Assembly (NCBI GenBank): GCA_963775015.1
Contig: CAVZHI010000015.1
Location: 620,001 to 684,000, forward strand
Direction of reading: 5' to 3'
Length of the DNA stretch: 64,000 nt
Source of the DNA: JAEMQF01 sp963775015
GTDB taxonomy: Bacteria; Pseudomonadota; Gammaproteobacteria; Burkholderiales; Burkholderiaceae_C
Positions 37,236 to 47,547 of this stretch are shown one piece after another; positions within the stretch are counted from its first letter, which is position 1, and each line of letters starts with the position of its first letter. The notes beneath the pieces were generated by a model. The model had not been told where the DNA came from. It did not search any database and worked only from the letters and a program-made list of their open reading frames with translations. A program made the position numbers and the translations under genes.

Positions 37236-37304
37236 GTCACCCCGGCGAAAGCCGGGGTCCACTGCTTCGATCACGCAGTGGATCCCGGCTTTCGCCGGGA
37301 TGAC
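37236..37304. repeat. Interspersed inverted repeat, copy 5
   Basis: Arms GTCACCCCGGCGAAAGCCGG and CAGTGGATCCCGGCTTTCGC (ending GGGATGACA) around a 15-base loop. It fills the 100-base gap between the DUF302 gene and the MerA-like gene on the same strand, six bases downstream of the DUF302 stop, so it may act as an mRNA 3' end or stability structure. Confidence 0.85.
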
Positions 37305-37310
37305 ACGCGA

Positions 37311-37803
37311 CTACTGCGCGCGAATCGTCGACGTGATCGACTGCACCACGCCCGACGCGGTCGCGAACTGTTGTTCGCGGTCGCGAATGCCGTGGCGCTT
37401 GGCGATCCAGCCGAAGTCGGTGTAGGCGGCCCAGACGGCGCCGCTGTCGTCTTGCAGATACGAGCACGCGCACCGGCCAGTCCAGGCCCGAGAACGGGTT
37501 CGAGGTCAGGAACTGCGCGCCCAGCGGCGGATTGCCGAAAGTCAGCAGCGTCGACGGATTCAGCTTGATCCCGGCGCCTGCGGCGAGTTGCGATTGGTCG
37601 ACGGCGGAAAAGAACATGATGCCCTTGTCGGCGATGTCCTTGCGAATGCGCGCAATCGTTTCTTCCATCGAGTACGCGCTGCGCACCTTGATCAGGCCGC
37701 TCACCGGATCGGGGTTCGCGCCCTGTGCGAAAACGGGTGCGGTGCAGAGCAGGGCGGCGCAAAGTCCGAATGCGGCCGCCAGAGTGGCGATGAGTTTGTT
37801 CAT
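37311..37803 (-). CDS. DUF302 family exported protein (frame break near 37458)
   Basis: Protein of about 163 residues with a cleavable signal peptide (LIATLAAAFGLCAALLCTAPVFAQG). The mature part has the DUF302 features RSAYSMEETIARIRKDIADK and GIKLNPSTLLTFGNPPLGA, then after the break YLQDDSGAVWAAYTDFGWIA and a C-terminal helix. One surplus G between CTC and TATCTG explains the break. DUF302 proteins are periplasmic and of unsettled function. Stop at 37311. Confidence 0.82.
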
Positions 37804-37893
37804 GGGGGCTCCGTGAGGTTGCGGGTCGGTGTGCCGGTGCGCTCGGGCAGCGCGCCGCGTTGAAAGCGGCGCGGTCGCCGAGGCGCATGCCGG

Positions 37894-38403
37894 TCACATC
37901 ATGTGTTCGTCCATCTTGGCGGCGCCCGGGAACAGGTCCACCGAGATCAGGACTGCCGGCTTCGTGCCGGTGTTCTTCCACCAGTGCGAGGTACCGTTCT
38001 TCTCCGGCGCGACGTCGCCCGCCTTGTGCACGATCGGCTGCGCGCAGCTGCTCGCGTATTCGGTGACTTCGCCCGAGACGATGTAAATCATCGCCGGGCG
38101 TTCGTTGTGGCTGTGCCAGGGAACGATGCCGCCGGGCTGCATCTCCAACTGGCGCAGGCGGAACTGGCGCCCTTGCAGGGCAAGCGGTTCCTTGGCGAGG
38201 TCGGTGCTGGCGCGAACCATGTCGGTTACGTCTTTGGGCATCGTCGGGCCGGGCTTTTGGCCCTGGCCGTCAGCGACGCGCTTGTCGGCCGGGCAGTCGC
38301 CGGCAAAGGCGGCGTTCGTCGCCAGCGCCAAGGCGCCGACGATCGCCACGCTCAGCGCGAGGCGGGGCCAGAGGGGCGGGGTGTAGAGATTGATGATGTT
38401 CAT
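37894..38403 (-). CDS. Exported cupin-domain protein
   Basis: Protein of 169 residues with an N-terminal hydrophobic export segment (LALSVAIVGALALATNAAFAG). A single cupin barrel follows: RQFRLRQLEMQPGGIVPWHS with HSHNE as metal ligands, and HKAGDVAPEKNGTSHWWKN for the second motif. Function is unknown. The barrel is close to small RmlC-like cupins. It lies 90 bases upstream of the DUF302 gene on the same strand and is divergent from the giant kinase gene, with 164 bases between starts. Confidence 0.85.
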   Translation of the reverse strand: MNIINLYTPPLWPRLALSVAIVGALALATNAAFAGDCPADKRVADGQGQKPGPTMPKDVTDMVRASTDLAKEPLALQGRQFRLRQLEMQPGGIVPWHSHNERPAMIYIVSGEVTEYASSCAQPIVHKAGDVAPEKNGTSHWWKNTGTKPAVLISVDLFPGAAKMDEHMM

Positions 38404-38567
38404 GAGCGAGTTCTCCGATTGAGTTGAAGTGCGGGCGGTTGCTGGTGCACAGTGCGCCGTGGGCCGCGCCGGAATGGACTGTCGACGCTTGGTCTCACGC
38501 GCACATCAAACAAAGATCACGTGTTTGTCACATTGCGCGTTCGCGCCGAATCGAGCCAGAATCGACC

Positions 38568-41500
38568 ATGGACGCCGAATACGAGTGGCTGGCGCAGCTG
38601 GGCGGCGACGCGACATTCGAGTTGCGCCGCGCCCGCGCTCTGCACAGCGGCTCAGTGGTGCTCGTCAAATCGGCGCGGGCCCACCCGGCGCACAGCAGCG
38701 ACGTGCAGCTGCTGCGCCGCGAATGCGAACTGGCTTTGCAGCTCTCCAGCGCCGCGACCTTGCTGCCGCGCATGACGCCGCAACGCGGCAGCGACCCCGC
38801 GCTCGTCATGCAGGACCCCGGTGGCGCGACGCTGGCACAGCTGCTCGTGCAAGGGCGGATGGCGCTGCCGCTGGTCCTCGCGGCCGCGGCGCAACTCGCA
38901 GCGCTGCTCGGTGAGGTGCACGCGCGGGGCCAACTGCACAACGGCATCCGGCCCGGCGCCGTGCTCTGCGACCCGAAGCGCACCCTCGCCTGGTGGGTCG
39001 ACGTGGGCGCAGCGGTCAGCCTGGACGACGTGCAGCAGCGCGGCCCGCAAGCGCCCGCTGACCTGAGCGTCGCGCACCTCGTCTACGTCTCACCCGAGTG
39101 CACCGGGCGCCTCGAAGCGTGTGCCGATCAGCGCAGCGACCTCTACGCATTCGGCGTGCTGCTGTACGAGATGCTGACCGGCGCGCCGCCGTTTCGCAGC
39201 AGCGACGTGCTGACGTTGATTCACCTGCACATCGCCGGCAGCGCGCCCGCGCCGGCGCAACTGCGGGACGACATTCCGGTCACGCTGTCGAACCTCGTGA
39301 TGAAGCTGCTCGCCAAGGCCCCTGACGAGCGCTACCAGAGCGCCGACGGCCTGGTGCACGACCTGCATCGCTGTGCGCGCGAATTCGCGGCGCAGGGGCG
39401 CATCGAAGCGTTCGAGCTGGGACGGCGCGACGTGCCGCGCCGGCTCGTCGTGGCGTCGCGGCTGGTGGGGCGGGAAACCGAGTTGCAGCGCTTGCTCGAC
39501 GCTTTCGAGGCCGCTTGCGATGCGCAGCACGAAGGCCCGGGCGAGCTCGTGCTCGTCCAGGGCTACGCCGGAATCGGCAAGACGGCGCTCATTGAACAAC
39601 TCTACAAGCCGATCGCGCGGCGCCGCGGGCGCTTCATCTCGGGCAAGTTCGACCAGGTCGCGCGCGGCGTGCCCTTCGGAGCATTGATCCAGGCGTTCAC
39701 CGGCTGGGTGCACCAGGCGCTCGCCGAAAGCGAGGCGCAGCTCGCGCTCTGGCGCAGCCGGCTCGAGCAGGCACTGGGCGGCAACGCCGGCGTATTGACC
39801 GAGGTGATCCCTGAGCTGGCGCTGATCGTCGGTTCGCAAGACTCGCCCGCGCCGCTGCCGGGCGCGCAGGCGCTGAACCGGTTTCAGCGCGTCATGCAGT
39901 CGTTTGTCGCAGCACTGGCGACGCCGCAGCAGCCGCTCGTGCTGTTCCTCGACGACCTGCAATGGGCCGACGCGGCGACGCTGGGCCTGCTCGAGCCGCT
40001 GCTGGGCAGCGGCGTGCGCGGCTTGATGCTGCTGGGTGCCTACCGCGACAACGAACTCGCCGCCGCGCCGCGCCTGGTGCAATCGCTCGAGGCGTTGACT
40101 CGCGCCGGCGTGGGCCTGAGGCGCATCGAGCTGCTGCCGCTGCGCCAGTCCGAGTTCCAGCAACTCATCGCGGAGACCTTGCGCAGCGAGCCGGACTACG
40201 CACAACCGCTGGTGTCGATACTGTTTGCGAAGACCGGCGGCAATCCCCTGTTCGCGATTCAGTTTCTCAAGTCGCTCGAGCGCGAGGGCCAGTTCAGTTT
40301 CGACGCCGAGCACGCGCATTGGGCGTACCGCATCGACGCGATCGAGCGTGCGCCGCTCGCCGACAACGTGGTCGACCTGATGACGCAGCGCATTGCGCGC
40401 CTGCCGCAGCGGGCGCAGTACGCGTTGACGATCGCCGCGTGCATCGGCAGCCGCTTCGACCTGCGCACGCTGGCGGTGGCGAGCGAACAGACTGCCGAAG
40501 CGACCGGGCGCGACGTCGAACTCGCGCTCGCCGAAGGCCTGTTGCTGCGGGTCGCTGCGGCGCGCGAAGGCAGCGACGAGGACGAAGCGGCACCGCGCTA
40601 TGGTTTCGTCCATGACCGCGTTCAGCAGTCGGCGTACGCCTTGATTCCGGCGCAGCGCCGCGCCTTCGTGCACCTCACCGTCGGCCGCTTGCTGCGCGCG
40701 CGCGCCGCGCCGGCGCAACTCGACGCCGACATCTTCGACATCGTGCAGCATCTCAACCTGGGGCGGGATCTGATCCAGGAGCGCGCGGAGCGCCTTGACG
40801 TCGCCGCGCTCAACCTCGAGGCGGGTCAGCGCGCCAACGCCGCGACCGCGCATGAGCGCGCGCTCGAACTGTTCCAGTGCGGCGTCGCGCTGCTCGATCC
40901 GCGCGCCTGGGAAAGTGACCCCCGCCTCAGCTTCGAGCTGCACTTCGAGGCCGCGCAAAGCCACTACCTGTGCGGCGACTTCGACGCCGCCGAGCGCCAG
41001 TTGCTCGAGCTGACCGGACACACGCAATCGCGAATCGACCGCGCGCGAATCGCACGCCAGCGCGGCGTGCAACTCGAGAATCAGGGGCACTTTGCGCCCG
41101 CGCTGGCGACGATGCGCGACGGTCTGGCGCCGTTTGGCGTGTCCTTCCCGGACACGCCGGCCGAACAGGAACGAACCCTCGAGCTCGAAATCGCGAACAT
41201 TCACCGCTTGCGTGGCGCACGGCCGATCGCCGCGCTGATCGACCTGCCGGCGATGACGGACCCGGAAGTGCGCGTCGTCATGGGCATGCTCACGAGCGTC
41301 TGGTCGGCGGCGTTCATCGTCGGCGAGGCGACGCTCGCGCGGCTGTTTTCCGCGACGCTGGTGCGGTTGTCGCTCGAGCATGGCAACGTCGAAGAATCGG
41401 CGTACGGCTATGTCACGCATGCGATCACGGTCGGGCCGATGCGCGGCGACTATGCCGCGGCGTACGAGTTCGGCCTGCTGGCGCTCGCCGTCAACGAGCG

Positions 41501-43822
41501 CCTGACCGACAAGCGCCTGCGCGCCAAGATCTACCAGCAGTTTCATGCCCACGTGAATCTGTGGTGCCGGCCTTTCGCGACCTGCATCGGCTACGCGCGC
41601 CAGGCACATGCGAGCGGGCTGGACAGCGGCGACTTTCTCTACGCGGCGTATGCCCTGGGCACCGAACCCTGGAGCGCGTGGGTCGCGACGTCGGACCTGG
41701 CGCAGTTCGTTCGCGAGTACGCGCAAAACGTCGCACCGATCGAGCGTTTGAAGAACCGCGGCTTTGCCGATTCGCTGCGCCTGATCTTGAACTGGGCGCG
41801 TGCGCTGCAAGGCCTGACGCGCTCGCCCTTGTCGCTCAGCGACGCCTCGCTGGACGAAGACGCGTATGCGCTCGAATACGACTCGAACCCGTTCTTCGGC
41901 ACGATCCACGCCATTCTGCGTCTGCAGCTCTGCGGCTTGCTCGGCACGCCGGCGCAGGCTTATGACGCGGCTCTGGTGGCGCGAAGCCGCGTGCACCATC
42001 TTCCCGGAACGATCTGGCCCGTCGTCGAACGTTTCTGGCACGCGATGGCGCTGGCCGGTGTTTGCGCCGAGCTCGCCGGGAGCGAAGCGGCGCACGCGCT
42101 GCAACAAGTGCGCGAGGCGCAGGCCTGGTTCGAAGCGCTGGCGCTGCACTGCGAGCAGAACTACCGCGTCCCGGCGCTGCTGCTGCAAGGCAGCGTCGCG
42201 CGCATCGAGGCGCGCCCACGCGACGCGCTCGCGAGTTTCGAGGCAGCGATCGAGATCTCGTCGCGGCTCGCGCAGCCGCGCGTGGCGGGCGCTGGCGCAC
42301 GAGCTGTGCGCACGCGCGCACTGGGGGCTGGAGCAGCCGCAGCTCGCCGGCCTGCACCTCGACGAGGCGCTGCGGTGTTATGCGCGCTGGGGGGCGAAGG
42401 CAAAAGTCGACGCCCTGCAGCGCGAGTTTGCGCAAGTGCTGGGCACGCGAGAAGCCGCCGCGCCAGGCGAATCGACATCGACGCCGGACGCCGCGCAGGG
42501 TGCGGCCTCGCCTGCGCCGGGCAACGCCGACGGCCTGGACCTGAACAGCGTATTGAAAGCCGGCCACGCGATCGCCAGCGAGGTGAAGTTCGACGCCTTG
42601 CTCACGCGCCTGTTGCACCTCACGATCGAAAACGCCGCCGCGGAGCGTGGCAGCCTGGTGCTGGAAGGCAGCACCGGCGCAGTCGTCTACCACGCCAGCG
42701 CCGAGAACCCCGTGTCTCAGGCCGCGCCGCGCGGTGTCGCCTTCGACGATTCCGACGCCGTGCCGCGCGACGTGATCAACTATGTCCGGCACAGCGGCCA
42801 GGCGCTGGTGCTGGCGGGCGAGCAGATCACCGAGCGCTTTTCCGCCGACCCCTACATCGCGCGCAACGCACCGCGTTCGCTGCTCTGCGTTCCGGTGTTG
42901 CAGCAAGGAACAGGCGTGGGCGTGTTCTACCTCGAACACCGGCGCGTCGCTGCGGTGTTCAGCGCGCAGCGCGTGCGCGTGCTGCAGATGCTCGCCGCAC
43001 AGGCCGCGATCGCGCTCGAGAACGCACGCTTGTTCAGCGGGCTGCACGAGCAGATCGCCGAGCGCGCGCGCGCGCAGGCGCGCCTTGCCGACGCGCTGGC
43101 CGAAGTGCAGCGCCTGAAGGACGACCTCGAGGCCGAAAACACCTACCTGCGGCGCGATCTGATCGCCAACGTCTCGCACGACCTGCGCACGCCGCTGGTG
43201 GCGATGCGCGGCTACCTCGAATTGCTCAAGACCAAGGGCGACAGCCTTGGACGCGCAGGCGCGGCGCAGCTACCTCGACATCGCCGTGCGCCAGAGCGCA
43301 CACCTGGCGACGTTGATCGACGAGTTGTTCGAACTCGCGAAGCTCGATTACAAGGGCGTGCAGATCGAGCGCGAGGCTTTCCAGTTCGCCGACCTCGTGT
43401 TCGACGTGGTGCAGAAGTTCCAGCTCGGCGCCGACGAGCGCGGCGTGGCGCTGAACGTCGACGCGCCGCCGGGCCTGCCGCTGATCAACGCCGACCTCAG
43501 ACTGATGGAACGCGTGCTCGACAACCTGATCGGCAACGCCTTGACGCACACGCCCTCGGGCGGCCGGGTGAGCGTGCGTCTTGCGCCGCAGGGCGCGCAG
43601 TTGCTCGTGCAGGTGGCCGACACCGGCGCGGGTATCGCGCCCGACGAGCTGCCGCTCATCTTCAACCGCTTCTACCGCGGCGACGAGGCGCGCAGTTCAG
43701 CAGCGGGTGGCGGTGCCGGCCTGGGCCTGGCGATCACGAAGCGGATCCTCGGGCTTCACGAGAGCCGCATCGAGGTGCAGAGCGCGCCGGCGCAAGGGAC
43801 GTGCTTCTCGTTCTTGTTGTAA
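38568..43822 (+). CDS. Pseudokinase-AAA ATPase-GAF-histidine kinase (frame breaks near 42287 and 43249)
   Basis: Giant signalling protein of about 1750 residues. Order: a PknB-like kinase domain (residues 1-270); an AAA/STAND ATPase with Walker A VLVQGYAGIGKTALIEQLY and Walker B LVLFLDDLQWAD (about 300-700); a helical TPR-like region (to about 1300); a GAF domain with ALENARLFSGLHEQ; and a HisKA/HATPase core with NVSHDLRTPLVAMRGYLELL, GNALTHTP, DTGAGIA and GAGLGLAITKRI. In the kinase domain the catalytic HxD motif is LHNGIRPG and the DFG motif is VDVGAAV, so Ser/Thr kinase activity is doubtful. Two breaks are each repaired by removing one G. It stands alone, with no response regulator beside it. 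Confidence 0.88.
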
Positions 43823-44074
43823 GTCCGCCCCGCGCGAAGCCAAAAGTCACGCAGCCAACACGTGTCAGTCACGAGTTGAACAAGCGCTCGACTTCGCCAC
43901 GTTTGGCGGCGAAAGTTCCCGCTGCCTGCCTCGACCCAGGGGCAAGGATGGCGATGCGTTGCGCATGGCATCTGAAACGGATTGCCGAGCGAGCGAAATC
44001 GATTCTCTGCCGTGCTTCGCCAGGCTCTCCACCGAGGCCAACTCGAAGCTGCGAAGCACCGCCGGGAGATCCGC

Positions 44075-44497
44075 ATGATGGAAGACCTGCCAATCGGGGC
44101 CCACCTCACGTCGCCGCGTTGGGGTTATGTGCACCACGGCGTCTATGCGGGCGCCGGACGCGTGATCCATTACGGCGGATTCGATCGGGTGTTTCGGCGC
44201 GGGCCGATCGAGGAGGTTTCGCTCGAGCGCTTCGCGTGCGGCCACCCCGTGCAGGTGAAGGCGTGGGCGGCGCCGAGGTTTTCAGGCGAGGCCGCCATCG
44301 CACGTGCACGTGGCCGCCTGGGCGAGAACCGATACAGCTTCTTCGCCAACAACTGCGAACATTTCGCGCAGTGGTGCATCTCGGGAACGAGCCGCAGCGA
44401 GCAGGTGGACTCGATCACGGCGCGGTTGCGCGGCGCGCTCGAAGGTCTGGGATCCCTGCTGGCCGCGCGAGGCTCCGCAAGGCAGAACGCGAGTTGA
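44075..44497 (+). CDS. LRAT/NC domain protein
   Basis: Protein of about 140 residues with the lecithin:retinol acyltransferase-type (NlpC/P60-like) fold. The first catalytic histidine lies in WGYVHHGVYAGAGRVIHYGG and the catalytic Cys in FFANNCEHFAQWCISG, which is the family signature NCEHF. The members transfer or hydrolyse acyl chains in animals; bacterial members are mostly uncharacterised. A ribosome site GGGAG lies 11 bases before the ATG at 44075 (an ATG at 44078 is the alternative). No transmembrane segment is seen. The gene is convergent with a patatin gene, separated by a 36-base palindrome-bearing gap. Confidence 0.82.
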   Translation: MMEDLPIGAHLTSPRWGYVHHGVYAGAGRVIHYGGFDRVFRRGPIEEVSLERFACGHPVQVKAWAAPRFSGEAAIARARGRLGENRYSFFANNCEHFAQWCISGTSRSEQVDSITARLRGALEGLGSLLAARGSARQNAS

Positions 44498-44512
44498 GGT
44501 CACGCGGGGACA

Positions 44513-44526
44513 GGTCAGGCCTGACC
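44513..44526. repeat. Solitary palindrome related to the transposase repeats
   Basis: A perfect palindrome GGTCAGGCCTGACC followed by CCAT, lying between the convergent LRAT-type and patatin genes. The same core AGGCCTGACCCC recurs around the REP-associated transposase about 10 kb downstream. It may also serve as a weak transcription end between the two genes. Confidence 0.6.
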
Positions 44527-44532
44527 CCATCA

Positions 44533-45405
44533 TCAATGCCCATGCTCATGCATCTCATGCGGCACGCCGCAAGGCGCGGCGAGGCCGCCGCCGGCGATCC
44601 AGGCGCGGGTCGTGAGTGTTGCGCGATCGATCAGCGCGGCGCAGCCTGAGTAGTCGTAGGGCGACGAATCCACCGGGCACAGCGGCGGCACGACGTGCAG
44701 CGCCACGTCGTGCCGGTAGCGCTCGATGTCGCTCACGAGCTGGCGCACGACGAGCAGCGACAGCGCGTGCAAGGCCCGGCCGATCGCGCTTTTCGGCGTG
44801 CTCTTGAGCGCGCACGCAAAGCCGGTCGGCAGCACGACGATGCGCTGCGCGCCGAGCTTGATCGCGCTCGAGATCGGCGTGTTGTTCGACACGCCGCCGT
44901 CGATCAGGCTGCGCCCGTCGATCAGCACCGGCGGGAACACGCCCGGGATCGCCGTGCTCGCGAGCACGGCGTCGACCACCGGCCCGGCCGAAAGCAACAC
45001 CTCCTGGCCCAGCACCATGTCGGTGGCGACGACGTGCATCGCGATCGGCGCCTCTTCGAGCAGGCGGTACGGCAGGTGTTTTTCGAGCAGGCGCCGCAGG
45101 CCCGAGGGGTCGACGAGGTAGTCGCGCCGCATGGCGATGCGAAACAGGTCCGACAGGCGCATCGGCATCACGTGGCGCCGGATCAGGCCACGCCAGAGCT
45201 GATCGAGCCTGGCGACGCCACGCGGCGTCGGGTCGGACGCGAAATACGCGCCGTTGATCGCCCCCGCCGAAGCACCCACCACAAAGTCCGGCCGCAAGCC
45301 ATGCTCGGTGAGCGCGTGCAGCATGCCGACTTCCACGGCGCCGAGGCTGCCGCCGCCGGCGAGGACGAAGGCGGTGCGGGGTTCACCGGAGGTAGCCGGA
45401 GCCAT
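44533..45405 (-). CDS. Patatin-like phospholipase
   Basis: Predicted serine lipase of 290 residues, smaller than the DUF3734 patatin at 31-32 kb and not closely alike. Oxyanion loop FVLAGGGSLGAVEVGML, nucleophile in FVVGASAGAINGAYF, and Asp in SLIDGGVSNNTPISSA. This resembles the RssA/YlbK group. The ATG at 45405 gives MAPATSGEPRTAFVLAGG. The mature end is unusually His- and Gly-rich (VPHEMHEHGH). Intracellular, no signal peptide seen. Confidence 0.88.
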   Translation of the reverse strand: MAPATSGEPRTAFVLAGGGSLGAVEVGMLHALTEHGLRPDFVVGASAGAINGAYFASDPTPRGVARLDQLWRGLIRRHVMPMRLSDLFRIAMRRDYLVDPSGLRRLLEKHLPYRLLEEAPIAMHVVATDMVLGQEVLLSAGPVVDAVLASTAIPGVFPPVLIDGRSLIDGGVSNNTPISSAIKLGAQRIVVLPTGFACALKSTPKSAIGRALHALSLLVVRQLVSDIERYRHDVALHVVPPLCPVDSSPYDYSGCAALIDRATLTTRAWIAGGGLAAPCGVPHEMHEHGH

Positions 45406-45510
45406 GAGTCATTCCTCGGCAGCGATACGAACGTCGCAACGCCAACCCGGCGTCTCTCAGCACAGCGTCGATCGGCCAGCCGGAATATAAGGCGCCGCGA
45501 CCGCGGGCGA

Positions 45511-46087
45511 TCACGGCTCGCCGCCGTCCTCCAGATCGCGCAGCGCGACGGGGTGCAGCATGACTTTGCGGCGCTTTCGGAAGGGCACCACCTTGGGGTC
45601 GAAATTGCGCAGCAGGTCGTCGTGCTGTTCTTGGACATGGCGGACGACTCTTCGAACCTCGGCGTCTTCGACGGCCAGCAATGATTCCCCATGTCGCGTT
45701 CAAGGTTCCTGCGTAGGGGCGCGGGACATGATTCGTGTCTGCCTCCTGGCATGCCCTCTCCTGGAGCGCGTGGTCGTCCTGGTCGTAGGCGAGCAACGTC
45801 GGGAAGTCGAGCATGGAGCAGCCCTCGGCGAAACTCTCGTTCAGACTGAAGAAGTCCTCTCCGACGCCCACCAGCGGCTGGAGCCACTGGTTGATTTGAC
45901 TCTGCAGCGCCAGGCCGATGCGCCCGCGCGTTTCGAGCTTGGCCGTGGCTTCGGACAGGCGCGTGCCATGGGACCGAAGCAGCGCAGCGACGATGGCTTC
46001 GCGGTCCGCATCCGGCAGCTGTCCACGATCACGGCTTCCCGGGTGACTGGTCCTCCGCTTCCATTTGATGGCCAATCGAAGTCTCAC
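45511..46087 (-). CDS. Hypothetical protein (frame break near 45690)
   Basis: About 190 residues that I do not recognise. The frame opens at a GTG (46087) with RLRLAIKWKRRTSHPGSRDR, continues REAIVAALLRSHGTRLSEAT and LALQSQINQWLQPLVGVGED, then FAEGCSMLDFPTLLAYDQDD. After the break the frame LLAVEDAEVRRVVRHVQEQH continues to KVVPFRKRRKVMLHPVALRD and ends EDGGEP. Codon use and residue composition look genuine in both parts. The start is uncertain. It lies next to the decayed toxin-antitoxin-like genes and may belong to the same mobile patch. Confidence 0.45.
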
Positions 46088-46147
46088 CCCGCCTCGCGAT
46101 GGCTCCTGCCCAACTGCGACGCTTGTTCGAGCAGTCTGGTCCCCACG

Positions 46148-46407
46148 TCAGCCCCTGATCCGAACGCGCTTCTCGTCGATGATCCAGAGCTGGCCGGATG
46201 TGTGTTCCACGGCTGCGAGCTTGACGCCAGCGAGCGCCAAGTCGCGCACAGCGGCGAATGACTGCACCGCCGGCCTGAGCACCCAAACGCCTCGATGGCT
46301 GGTCGCCGGATACGCCCTGATGTCAGAGAAATCGAGGTCGAGCGTGACAAGCACTCGGTCTCTACCAGTCGAGGGAGGTTCTCGTCGAGTTTGAATCGAA
46401 GGGTCAC
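46148..46407 (-). pseudogene. DUF5615 PIN-like toxin, internally deleted
   Basis: Both ends of a DUF5615 (PIN-like) protein are present: LRFKLDENLPRLVE at the start (GTG 46407) and DRVLVTLDLDFSDIRAYPA, RGVWVLRPA and ending VRIRG. The parts are in different frames. The stretch of about 30 residues normally found between LDENLP and VLVTLDLDF is missing. This is therefore a real deletion plus a frame change, not only a one-base error. The gene starts 10 bases past the stop of the upstream DUF433 gene, the standard order of this antitoxin/toxin-like pair. Confidence 0.75.
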
Positions 46408-46416
46408 CTTCCGGCC

Positions 46417-46644
46417 CTACGCAGGCAACGGAACGATTCGCTCACGGGCCAGTTCAGCCGCATAGCCGATCGCCGCGAGAATGTGCTCTGGCTTCAACGT
46501 CGGGTACTCGTTGAGGATGGTCGCGGCGCTTGATCCGGCGGCGAGATTGTCCAGCACCACCGACACCGGTATGCGAGTACCGCGGAGGCACACCGCACCA
46601 TGCATGACCTCGGGGTCTGCGGTGATATGCGGCTTCCAGTCCAT
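46417..46644 (-). CDS. DUF433 family antitoxin-like protein
   Basis: Protein of 75 residues with the helix-turn-helix-type DUF433 fold: HITADPEVMHGAVCLRGTRI, PVSVVLDNLAAGSSAATILN and EYPTLKPEHILAAIGYAAEL. DUF433 proteins are typically encoded in front of DUF5615 or VapC-like PIN toxins and are considered antitoxins. Here the frame is intact, whereas the partner is deleted, so it may persist as an orphan. Confidence 0.85.
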   Translation of the reverse strand: MDWKPHITADPEVMHGAVCLRGTRIPVSVVLDNLAAGSSAATILNEYPTLKPEHILAAIGYAAELARERIVPLPA

Positions 46645-46784
46645 GGCAACCTCTGCGTCGATGATCGTGGGCAGATCTTACCCGCGCGCAAATCTCGCGG
46701 ACCGAACCCGACGGGAAGCAGGTCTTGCGCATCAAGCCACCTTCGTCGCCGGCATCGCTGTCGCGCCCGGAACCGGTTCATGTC

Positions 46785-46922
46785 CTAAATGGCGACATTG
46801 GGCTCGCGGCTCACGAACGCGAAGTCTCGAAGGAAGACATCGATGCTGTCTCCCACCTCGAGGTGCTCGAAAAGAATTCGTACCGGCATGTGCGTTCCGC
46901 TGAAGACGGGCGTGCCGCCCAG
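46785..46922 (-). pseudogene. Second DUF433 remnant
   Basis: A 45-codon minus-strand frame reads LGGTPVFSGTHMPVRILFEH and LEVGDSIDVFLRDFAFVSRE, then ends in TAG. This is the core of a DUF433 protein of a different subgroup from its neighbour. It lacks the usual N-terminal strand (a stop codon lies seven codons before LGG) and the C-terminal helix (AVLE...). No partner toxin was found beside it. Confidence 0.65.
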
Positions 46923-47547
46923 AGCCCAGAGTGCCTTGGTCTACGACGATTCGAGACTTCTTGATGGGGGGCCTCGAGCGGAACTTGGCGAGAAGTCTGG
47001 TCCGCAAGTCAAGAACTGGGGAGAGGAAGGTGGCCATGCGGCCGTGCCGGGTAAGGACCCGCCGAGGACAAATCCGATCCCGATGCCGACGGCCCCATGC
47101 CCGTTGATCGACTACCGCCCTCTCCTCGTGAACCTGGGGTGCATTCTTACTGACCACAGAATTCCCTCCGGCGCAGGCTGCGCGACCTAGGCAAAACCCG
47201 CCCCCTCATCCATGGGGTAGCCCTCCCCCTAGTTTGAATGGTTCACTTGGCGCTCGCCCTACTCCTCAAGACCGATGCGAGCTGATTCGAATTGTTTCTT
47301 CGGGAAAGGCAGTCCGCAGAATCGTGAATTACTGGACGAGCCATGGTCGCCAGCGGCGGATTGCACACCCTAATGGTGTCGTGGAATTTGGCTGCGGACG
47401 ACACAATTGGTAACGCTGCCGACGTGCGTGTTGGCGGATTTCGGAGCGGGCACTGGTCCAGCAGTGGAACGCTCCGAACGGACGTCGAACAACCTGATCT
47501 GCCCATCCTGGGCAGCCCGCGTCTAGACAACAGACATAGGAGGCTAT
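46923..47547. other. Non-coding region before the adhesin gene
   Basis: About 620 bases with no convincing gene on either strand. Base composition is less GC-rich than the surroundings, and short frames are not protein-like. The last part must hold the promoter of the RTX gene. A strong ribosome site AGGAGG lies at 47538-47543. Confidence 0.5.

Noticed and set aside
47160..47240. C-rich stretch with CCATGG and CCCCTAGTTTGA before the adhesin gene, considered as an operator
   Set aside because: No clear dyad with a second copy and no known motif that I can name; recorded only as possible promoter DNA.
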